NCBI RefSeq assembly: GCF_005885675.1 | Contig: NZ_VANR01000008.1 | Span: 721 to 64,720 of the forward strand | Reading direction: 5' to 3' | DNA from: Polaribacter aestuariivivens | GTDB lineage: Bacteria > Bacteroidota > Bacteroidia > Flavobacteriales > Flavobacteriaceae | Length of the DNA stretch: 64,000 bases | In this document: piece by piece, positions 1-10,700 of the stretch | Numbering within the stretch: the stretch's first letter is position 1 | How the letters are laid out: every line of letters starts with the position of its first letter | Program-made: the position numbers and the translations under genes | The notes under the pieces: generated by a model | Told to the model about the DNA's origin: nothing | Database searches by the model: none | The model's input: only the letters and a program-made list of their open reading frames with translations

Positions 1-1590
1 CCTTTAACGGGTGAAACAGCTTCATTAGTTGGTAACCCATACCCTAGCGTTATAGATGCTACAGACTTCATAAACACAAATATCAACACCATAGAAGGTA
101 CATTGTATTTCTGGGAACATACAGGAGAAGATGTAGAACCTACTGGTATTTCAGGACATACATTTGCAGGTTATTATGGTGGTTATGGACAAAGAAACCT
201 TACCATGGGTATTGCTGCAAATGGAACTGGTAGTATAGGTGTAGAAACTTTCGATTTTACTTCTGCTACAGAAACAGGTAATGTGGTTTCTCAAGTAGTA
301 GATGGAGTAACGATTAGCATTGAAAATTCAAATGATTCTGCTGGTATACTTTCAGGAATATTTAATATTATAGGACAAGGTGTTGGTAACCTTCTTGGTA
401 GTGTCAGCGAATATGAAGTAGAAGTTTCTTTTGACAAACCAATAGATTTAAAATCAATATTTTTGTTAAATAGTAAATCTCCATTATCACCAATAAATCC
501 AACAGTAACATTAACACCAAATAAAGGTACTCCTGTTACTCAAACACTAACTGGTATATTAGGGCAAGATGTTAATTTAAACTGGGAAGATGTAACTTCA
601 TTTACCATTACAACAGACAGTCCTTATAATTTAGTGATGGATAATTTAGAGTTTACACAAGGTCTTTTCCCTAGTTTAGGAGATGCTATATATACAGCTC
701 CAAGCAGATATATTGCTGTTGCACAAGGTTTCTTTGTTAGAGCTGATAGTGATGGAGGTACATTAAGATTTGAGAATTCTCAAAGAAACTACAAACCTTC
801 TGGTACTTCAGAAAATACATCCTATTTCTTCAAATCAAATGCCGCAAAAAATAAAAAGCAAAATGAAGATGAAGATGAAGATGAAATAGATTTATTACCT
901 GTAATTAAGTTAGGTTATAACAGAACTTCTTCTAATGCTGTAGCATTGCACAGGCAAATAGGAATCTCTTTTAGAAGAGGAAATACCTTCAAATATGAAA
1001 ATGGTTACGATAGTGAAATTTTTGATGTTGGAGATAATGATATCTACTGGCAATTTCCTGAATTAGCTGATAGAAAACTGGTAATCGCAGGGGTTTCTGA
1101 AATTACAAATCAATTAGAAGTACCGCTAACAATTGCTGTGGCTAATGATGATAAGAAAACCATTCAAATAGATGAAATTAGAAACATCAATAGAGACGTT
1201 TATTTGTTAGACAAAGTAACAAACACCTATTACACACTAACAAAAACACCACAAGAATTAAATATTCCTGCTGGTACATATACAGACCGTTTTTATATTG
1301 TTTTTTCTAAACAAAGTGCTTTAAATACAGAAAACTTTAATCCTTTAAGTAAAGATCTAAATATTTTTATGGATAATAATTCTAAAGAAATAGTAGTAAA
1401 AAATAAAAATCTACTAAAAATAGATAAAATTGAGTTATTCAATATTTTAGGTCAAAAACTTAATAATTGGAAAAATATAGAAACTTCATCTGAAAGTAGG
1501 TTAAAAGTAAATAAATTGCCTGCAACGGTTTATATAATTAAATTAAAAACAGAGAATGGTGAACTTACCAAAAAAATTATTATAGAATAA
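1..1590 (+). CDS. C-terminal part of a large T9SS-exported surface protein (5' end outside window)
   Basis: The reading frame is open from base 1, so the gene starts upstream of the window; the TTG at 103 is not a real start. The visible 529 residues match, almost end to end, the last ~530 residues of the next gene (9579-11177): both share the segments VGNPYPS, FWEHTGED and SGHTFAGYYGGY. The last ~75 residues contain LFNILGQKLNNW and end in a basic KKIIIE, the shape of a type A T9SS C-terminal sorting domain, so the protein is expected to be exported across the outer membrane and attached or released. A low-complexity acidic run (EDEDEDEID) lies mid-way. No catalytic motif is visible; the ligand-binding or structural role is unknown. 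It ends at a strong terminator. Confidence 0.85.
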   Translation, partial: PLTGETASLVGNPYPSVIDATDFINTNINTIEGTLYFWEHTGEDVEPTGISGHTFAGYYGGYGQRNLTMGIAANGTGSIGVETFDFTSATETGNVVSQVVDGVTISIENSNDSAGILSGIFNIIGQGVGNLLGSVSEYEVEVSFDKPIDLKSIFLLNSKSPLSPINPTVTLTPNKGTPVTQTLTGILGQDVNLNWEDVTSFTITTDSPYNLVMDNLEFTQGLFPSLGDAIYTAPSRYIAVAQGFFVRADSDGGTLRFENSQRNYKPSGTSENTSYFFKSNAAKNKKQNEDEDEDEIDLLPVIKLGYNRTSSNAVALHRQIGISFRRGNTFKYENGYDSEIFDVGDNDIYWQFPELADRKLVIAGVSEITNQLEVPLTIAVANDDKKTIQIDEIRNINRDVYLLDKVTNTYYTLTKTPQELNIPAGTYTDRFYIVFSKQSALNTENFNPLSKDLNIFMDNNSKEIVVKNKNLLKIDKIELFNILGQKLNNWKNIETSSESRLKVNKLPATVYIIKLKTENGELTKKIIIE

Positions 1591-1610
1591 ATAATCTTCA
1601 GAAATTATTA

Positions 1611-1647
1611 AAAAAACCGAAAACAAGCTTGTTTTCGGTTTTTTTTT
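1611..1647 (+). terminator. Rho-independent terminator of the first surface-protein gene
   Basis: A perfect palindrome, AACCGAAAACAAG followed by its complement, is flanked by an A-run on the left and eight T residues on the right. It lies 21 bp after the stop codon at 1590 and separates the two paralogous giant genes, so they are probably transcribed separately. Confidence 0.9.
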
Positions 1648-1706
1648 ATGAAAAAATTAAGAATATGAAATAAAAATAAGAATTCAATAATTAGGAATAA
1701 AAATAT

Positions 1707-1714
1707 TATTTTTG
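1707..1714 (+). promoter_or_regulatory. Candidate -7 box (TATTTTTG) of the giant surface-protein gene
   Basis: The octamer fits the Bacteroidota sigma-ABfr -7 consensus TAnnTTTG and lies 43 bp before the ATG at 1758, after the terminator of the preceding gene. No clear TTTG -33 element is seen at the usual spacing, so this is a weak call. Confidence 0.4.
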
Positions 1715-1757
1715 TAAATTAGAATGTTATGAATATTTGAATCAAAAATTTTAAAAA

Positions 1758-4700
1758 ATGAAGTACTTAAGTTCTATAAAACTTTATAAGAGTATTGCTT
1801 TTTTTCTACTTATATATATAGCTACAAGCAATATCTCTTATGCACAAACAATATCTAGTACAGGATCATCCGCTACTACTTGTGGTAATTGTACTCCTGC
1901 AGGATATATAGATGATGGTGGAACACCAGATATTTCCAATAGAACAAATGCTGGAGGTCAAGGTAGTTTAGGAGAAAATGATACTTGGGTAGCATCTCCA
2001 TTGCCCCTACCTCCTACTGGAGATTTAACATGGATTTCCATGAGAGATGTTGGAGATTTCAATACCTCACCTGTAGAGTCTGTAAAAACATCTATGGGAG
2101 ACTTAATTGAAGGAAACGTATATAAATTGACAATTTACGTCATGACAGCAAAAAGTAGTGGTGTTGGTGGTGACTACTACTCAGGACAATATATTGATCA
2201 ATTTTCTTATGAAATTAATGAACCTGGTGTGACGCCAGTGACACAAATCGTAACAGTAACTTCAGATGCTTACGATAAATGGGCCAAAACTGAAGTAGTT
2301 TTCATTGGAAAACCAGACATTGATGGTAAAATGGACTTGGCCTTTTCTCCATTAGACAACGCAGTAACTGCTGGTGATGACATCAATTTTGAAAGTGTTC
2401 ATATTGCAATTCAATTAAATGACTTATCATTATTAGATACAGACGGAGATGGTATTGTAGATGCTGATGATGTAGACGATGATAATGATGGAATTTTAGA
2501 CACTGTAGAATTGACCTTAAGTGGTACAGAGTACGATCCTTTAGGAGACGAAGATGGAGACAAATTACCAAATTACTTAGATACTATTGATGATAACATA
2601 TCATCTGATGGAAGTACTACAAGTTATGTTACCACAGGTTCTGGAGGTATTCCAGATGTTTACGATTTTGATGATGATGGCATTCCAAACCATTTAGATT
2701 TAGATGCAGATAATGATGGTATCCCAGATAACATAGAAGCACAAACAACTGCTGGATATATAGCTTCAAGTGGAGCTGTTGGAGATGGTTTCACAGATGC
2801 AAATAATAATGGTTTAGACGACAATTATGAAACTGCACAAGGAGGAACAGATATTACACCAGTAAACTCAGATAGTTCTGGAGAAGCAGATTATAGAGAT
2901 CTAGATTCAGATGACGATACAGTTTCTGACACCATAGAAGCAAATTTAATTTTAAACGGAAATGTTGGTAACAATGGTTTAGACAAAAGCTATGAATCTA
3001 TTGATAGCTATAAAGATGTAAATGGAATATTTGACGATACACAAACAGATAATTTCCCTGATGATGGAAACAACGCCAATTTAGGATTGCCAAATGATGT
3101 CAATTGGAGAGACGTTTCCGTAACAGGTTTTTTAGATACAGACGAAGATGGTGTAGCAAATAACATCGATAAAGATGATGATAATGATGGAATAAGAGAT
3201 TTTGTAGAAAGATGTATTGATTTTAATGCTGTTTTAACATCACAATCTGGAATTGTAAATAGTGGAAACTTAACAGGAGAACCAGATGACAATTCAGGAG
3301 AAGTAAATACAAACGGAAATGTATTTGTTTTAGATTTTGGTAGCGTATTTCCTGCTGGAACCCAATATGAAATAACTTGGAAAAGACGAGTTGGTGCTAC
3401 TGGTACAGCAATACCTATAATTAACGAATCAACAGACAATACAACATACACAAGAAATTTAGATGCACCCACAAGTACACAGTCAGATAATTTCCAAACA
3501 GACATCGTAACCTCAAATGTTGCTTTTAGATACATTCAAATTACAAAACAAACAGATCCTAGTATTACCGATTTTGAAGTAGATGCTATTGGTATTTTAA
3601 ACACTACTTCTTGTAATAACGATTCAGATGGAGATGGAATCGCAAACTATTTAGATTTAGATTCGGATAATGATGGTATTCCAGATAATATAGAAGCTCA
3701 ACCAACAGCAAGTTATGTTGCTCCAACTACTTTTACAGATGCAGATAATGATGGTTTAGATGATAATTATGATGCAAACGTTCCTGGTGGAGTTGATGGA
3801 GCCTACTTCGTTTTGGTAAATACAGATAGTGGAACAGATACCATACCTGATTATTTAGACACAGATTCTGATAATGATGGAACACCAGATTTGGTGGAAG
3901 CAAACCTATCATTATTTGGTTTTTACGGAATTAATGGATTAGATTCCAATTATGAAAGTGCAGATAATTTTGCTGACGTAAATGGAACTTTTGATAACAC
4001 ACCATATAACGATTTTCCAGACAATCCTTCTGGAGGTGAAGTAGATTGGAGAGATGCAACTTCAACTTTTAGAGATACAGACAATGATGGTGTACCAGAC
4101 ACAACAGATTTAGACGATGATAATGATGGAATTTTAGATACAGTAGAAGGTTGTAGCGCAGGAACAATGTCAACAAGCAACCTATCCTTCACTACTGTTG
4201 GTGGTTCAGGACTTAGTTACACTAGTAATAACATCACCTTCACAAATGGTACAGCAGGCTTTGTAAACAGTGCTCATTCTCCTAATTTCTCAACCTTTGA
4301 TACGCCTACAGATTATGAAGTTAGTTATACTTTAGATGGTACTTTTCTCGATAATACAGAAAGAGCTGTTTTAATAGGTATCAATGAAGCTGGAACAAAT
4401 TCTACCAATAGTTGGGAAGATATCGATTATACTTTTTACATTAGTGGAAGTGGAGAATCTCTTCAAATTTATGAAAATGGTACTTTTAGAGTAAATGTTA
4501 GTAATGGAGCCAGTGGCAATAAACTTACTATTAAAAAAGCAGGAAAATCTATCACATATTGGGTAAATGATACATTAGTGTACTCAAGTTTAGTAAATGC
4601 TAATGGTACAGATTATTTTGTTGACAGTTCCTTCTTTGGTCAAACATCAACATACAGCATAAATAATTTTCAAATTACTCATATAACAAATGCTGACGAT

Positions 4701-7700
4701 ACTGATAATGACGGTATTTTAAACTGTTTAGATTTAGATTCAGATAATGATGGTATTCCAGATAATATTGAAGCACAAACCACAATTGGCTATGAAGCAC
4801 CAGATGGTGTTTACGATGCAAATGGTGTAGATACTGCTTATACTGGTGGATTAACTCCAGTAGATACAGATTCAGACACAACGAAAGATTTTTTAGATAT
4901 TGATTCTGATGACGATGGAATTTTAGATAATGTTGAAGCAGGACTTGTATTAACAGGTACTTATGGAAACAATGGTTTAGATAATGCCTATGATAATGGT
5001 GATAATTATTCAGACGTAAATGGTTCTTTTGACAATTCTCAAACAAACAATTTTCCAGATGAAGATTCTGACGTACTAAATGGTGGTGACGTAGATTATA
5101 GAGATGATACGTTTACAATAGATACAGATGGAGACAATGTAAGTGACGAAGTAGATTTAGATGATGATAATGATGGAATTTTAGATTCCGTAGAAATCGT
5201 AAACGACTGTACAGTTAATAACGGAGTTTTAAACTGGAATAATGAATATACTGAAGGAGACACTGTTGCAACAAATGGAGATGATCCAATTGAAGTCGAT
5301 GATGAAATTGTAAACGCAAACGTAACCATAAAACTATCAAGAACTTCAAACGTTATTAGTGAAAGTAATTATAGAGTAAACGATAATACAACTACAGATA
5401 GTGCTTACAACTTATCGCAATTAGCAACTGCCAATGCAGAATCAAGACATGTTTTTAATTTTAGTGCACCAGTTTTAAATCTAGGTTTTACAATTTATGA
5501 TGTGAATCGAGACGATGCAACATCAGCAACAGACGTTGTAAAAGTAATTATTACAAAACAAGATGGTTCTAACTACACTTTAGATGCTGCAGATTATACT
5601 ACAGATGGAGCTGCAAACACCTATAGTGGTTCTAATACATTTACAGGAACCACAACTACTGCAGGAAACGTTATAATCAATCCAATTCCAGAATACGTAA
5701 CAAAACTGCAATTTGTTTACAGCAACTTAGCAACAGGTAGTTTTTTAATAACACAAAACATTGCAATTGGTAACCTATCATTTTGTACCCCAATAGATTC
5801 TGATGGTGATGGTATTTTCGATTTCAGAGATCTTGATTCAGATAATGATGGAATACCAGATAATATAGAAGCACAAACAACGCAAGGTTATATTCCTCCA
5901 ACAAATAGTTTTAGTTTAACAGGAATAGATTTAGCCTACGGAACTGGCTTAACAGTTATAAATACAGATGGTGATACACAACCAGATTATTTAGACTTAG
6001 ATTCAGATAACGATTCAACCAATGATATAGATGAAGGTATTATTAACGAGGCACTTCCCCCAAACTCTGGAGGAATGTTTACAGGAACTGTTGGTATAAA
6101 TGGTTTGGTAGATGCTTTAGAAGCATCAGACACAGACCAAGCATATACTGATATTAATGGTATTCACACAGATCCAAAAACTGATGGCTTTTTAGACGAT
6201 AGTTCAGATAATGATGTAAATATTGGAGGCGATTTAGATTATAGAGATGACATTCTTGGTGTAGATACAGACAAAGATGGAATTGCAAATAACATAGATA
6301 TTGATGATGATAATGATGGTATACCAGACGTTTTAGAAAACACTCCTGGATTACCAACACCAGACGCTGTTTATAGTTTTGAAAACACCACAAACGATTC
6401 TTCTGGAAATGATTTCGAGCAACAAAACGCAGCAGTTCCAGCCTATAGTTCAGATAATATAGTTGGCTCAAACGCGATTGAATTTAACGGAACATTTTTA
6501 ATTCAATATAGTGATGGTACCTTCTTAAACCAAGCTGTAACAACACTAACCCACTCTGTTTGGGTAAAACCAGACGATTTAACAGGCGTTCAAGAAATTA
6601 TAGATGAAGGAGGAAACACAAACGGATTAACCGTAAGATTAAATGGCAACACTTTAGAAGCTGCTGTAAGAGAAGGAAATGTTTCAGCTCCAACCACTTC
6701 ACTTACCTTTCCTAGTGATAATAATTGGCATCATGTAGCTGTTACTTATAATAATGGCGATTTAACTTTGTATTTAGATGGTGTAGCATCAACAACCATT
6801 AGTTCTGGTTTTGGTGAACTGGCAGCACACTCAGATGGTTCTGGTCTTGGAGGACGAAATAATGACGATGCTTTTGCAAACTCAACTGATGGCGATTATT
6901 TTGATGGTTTAATGGACGAATATTATCATTATCCAGTCGCTTTAACCCCAGCTGAAATTGCAGTCTTAGCAAATTTAGATAATCCTATAGATACGGATGG
7001 TGATGGCGTTATAAATAGCTTAGATATAGATTCTGATAATGATGGAATTCCTGATAATGTCGAAGCACAAACAACATTAGGGTATATCTCTCCAAGTGGA
7101 ATTGGAAACGGAATCACAGATGCAAACAATAATGGTTTAGATGACAATTATGAAACTGCACAAGGTGGTACAGACATTACTCCAAATAACAACGATGGAA
7201 CTGATAATCCAGATTATATTGATACAGATTCTGATAATGATGGTATTTTCGATATCTCCGAAAATAATGTTACAAATTCAGAAGATGCAGTATTAGATGA
7301 AAATACTGGTGCTTCTGCTGACGGAACTCCAGATGGAATTGTAGACCCATCAAACTTTACAGATACTGATGGTGATGGTTTAGCAGATGTTTTTGAAGGT
7401 ACAAATACAAACGATAATTATGATGTAAATGATGAAATTGATAATCCGCAATCAGATTTACCAGACACAGACTCAGACGTTGCTACAGAAGATGTAGATT
7501 TTAGAGACGATTCTGAAGACCCAATTAGTCCTGGAGTTGCAGGAAATATACTTTGGTTAAGAGCCGATAAAGATGTAACAGGAACTACTTCAGTAACTTC
7601 TTGGGTAGATCAAACTGCAAGTTTACACGACGCAACTTCAGATATTGGAACTGCTCCTTCAAAAATAGATGTAGGTTTAAACTTTAACCCAGTAATAGAT

Positions 7701-10700
7701 TTTGATCCTACATCAAATCAAGATTTAATCATTACTAATGGTATTTTAGGAACAGATACGTATTCTAATCTTTGGTCTTATGTTGTTGTAAATCCTAATG
7801 TAGTAAACGCAAATGGTTTTATTTTTTTAGAAAATGTTAGTGGTTCTGGAAACTTTCATAATAGAGCTGTAAGCTCAACTAATTTAAGATATCGATTTGG
7901 TGATCCTACAGATCAGATTTTAAATATTTCTGCTAACGAAAACACATACAATTTATTTACAACTGGTGCTACAACAACTCCTGGATCAGCTCCTACAGGT
8001 GTTAGTCAAGCAATTCACGTTCAAGGAAATCCTTTATTTACTAATAATACAACATTGGTTAACATAACTGGTGTAAATGACGATTTTGATATTGGTAGTA
8101 ATGGAAGTGCTAATTTTTGGAACGGTCAAATTGCAGAAATAATGATTTTTAACGAAACACCAACTGCAAAAAAACAACAACAAGTAGAAAGCTATTTGGC
8201 TATAAAATATGGTTTTACGTTAAGTACTGTAGATTATAATGCTGGAATTATAGAGGGTGATTACCTATTACAAGATCAAGTTACCAAAGTTTGGAATTAC
8301 AGTGCAAACACAGCATACCATAATAATGTTGCAGGTATTGGTAGAGATGATGCCATGGCATTAAATCAAAAACAATCCAAATCAAATAACCCTGCATATG
8401 ATGCAATAACAAATCCTAACGGACAAATTATTACAATTGGTTTAAATGCAATTGCGGCAGATAATGTTTCCAACGCAAATACATTTGCTTCAAACAAAGA
8501 TTTTTTAATGTGGGGTAACAATACAGGTGTTGTAAATACTGTTACAGAAACTGAGTTAATTTGTGCACCAGAAAAAACAATTGGTAGAACCTGGAAAATT
8601 GTTGAAAACGGAAGCGTTAGTAGCGTACAAGTAGCTGCAAACAAAGCTGCAATTGATGGTGCTTTAACAACACCAAACACCGTAAAGGTTTTAAAAATAG
8701 CAGATGACGCAAGTTTTACTACCAACGTAAAGTATGTACCATTAACAGATACAACTATTAATTCTGAAAATGTGTATGCCGCAAATTACGACTTTAATGG
8801 TGTTAAATATTTTACATATTCAGAAATTAATGGAATCTTCTGGAATGGAGATATAGGCGTTTCAGGTTCATGGTTTGGTGGTAATAGTTTAATAACTACA
8901 AACGGACCAAGTACCCAAACTGAAGATAGAGATAAGGTAATGGTTATAGACTCACAAACCTCACTTACGCATGCTATTTTAACAGAAAGTGTGGAAGTAG
9001 AATGTGTTTGGGTTAAAGCAAATTCTAAATTAATGGTTGCAGATGATCAATATTTAGAGTTTGATGAAGATTTTATTTTAGATGGTCAAGTAAGATTAAT
9101 TGGAGACGGACAATTAGTACAAACACACGTAGGTTTATCAAACGTACAAGGTTCAGGAAAATTATTTAGAGACCAACAAGCTGTAGTACCAAATGTATAC
9201 AGATACCATTATTGGACTTCTCCTGTAAGAGAATTAGGTTTAGATACTTACAGAGTTGGACAAGTAATGAAAGATGGTACCATACCAACATCTGCCTCAT
9301 CATCTATTGTAGATATTAATTGGGTTTCTTTAGATCAATCAGGTGTTCCAAATCGTGGTTTAAACGGAGCAACAGGTACTCCAATTACCATATCAAACTA
9401 CTGGATTTACACCAATGAAAACGATCCAGCAGAAGATGATGAACGTTCAGAAAATTACGTAAGAAAACTAGAAACGGGTGTTATTAAAAGAGGTTTAGGA
9501 TACACTATGAAAAGTACTGGAGCAAATCCTCAAAACTTTACATTTGTTGGAACTCCAAATGACGGTTCTATAAGCATTCCTGTAACAGCCAATACTGCAA
9601 CTTTAGTAGGTAACCCATATCCAAGTGCTTTAGATGCTACAGACTTTATAAATACGAATATAGATGCTATTGAAGGTACTTTATACTTCTGGGAACATAC
9701 AGGAGAAGATACAGAACCAAGTGGTATTTCAGGTCATACTTTTGCAGGTTATTATGGTGGTTATTCTCAAAGAAACTTAACCATGGGAATTGCAGCAAAT
9801 GGTGTACCATCAACAGACCCACTAACGTATGATTGGGAAACTGCTGTTGACAATGGAAGTAATGTAACACAAACAGTAGAAGGTATAGAAGTTATTGTAG
9901 AGTATAGTAACAACACTATAATTATTGACCCTAATGTTGCAAATATTGGAGGTACAACAGCTAAGGTTGTAACAAAGTCTGAAGGTGGTACAGATACGTA
10001 TGATATTACTTTTACTTTTGATGATGCTATAGACATAAAATCTATATTTTTATTTAACAATGCACCATCATCACCAGTATCAGATCCAACTGTAACATTA
10101 ACACCAGATAATTCACAACCAGTAAAAACCCAATTATTAACAGGTAGTTCTGGTCAAGAAATATTTTTAAATTGGGAAGATGTTACAACCTTTACAATAA
10201 CTGCAAACAGGCCTTACAACTTGGTTATTGATGATATTGAGTTTAGCAATGGTAATTTCCCTAGTTTAGGTGAAGGTACCTATCATGCTCCTAACAGATA
10301 TATTGCTGTTGCCCAAGGATTTTTTATAAGAGCAAATGAAGATGGTGGAACCATTAGATTTGAAAACTCTCAAAGAAATTATAAAGATGATGATTTTGAT
10401 ACAGGAGGTACTTTTTTCTTTAAATCTAAAAACTCTAAAAAAGGAAATAAAAATAATATTGATGACGATGAGTTTGATTTATTACCAATATTAAAACTAG
10501 GGTTTAACAGAACAACTTCAGATTTAGTACAACTGCATAGGCAAATAGGAATTTCTTTCAGACAAGGCAATACTTTTAAGTATGAAAATGGTTTTGATAG
10601 TGAAATATTTGACGTTGGCGAAAACGACATGTACTGGAACTTCCCAGAAATGAATAATAGAAAATTAGTAATTGCAGGTGTTTCTGAAATAACAAACGAA

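Noticed and set aside
2438..7530. Evenly repeated sequence that could suggest a CRISPR array or tandem DNA repeat
   Set aside because: The repeats are in frame, diverge at third positions and encode calcium-binding motifs; unit spacing is 0.5-1.2 kb, unlike a CRISPR array.
2383..10630. Many minus-strand open frames inside the giant surface-protein gene
   Set aside because: They are leucine/histidine-rich or serine-rich shadows of Asp/Asn-rich repeat codons on the plus strand, with no start context or family similarity.
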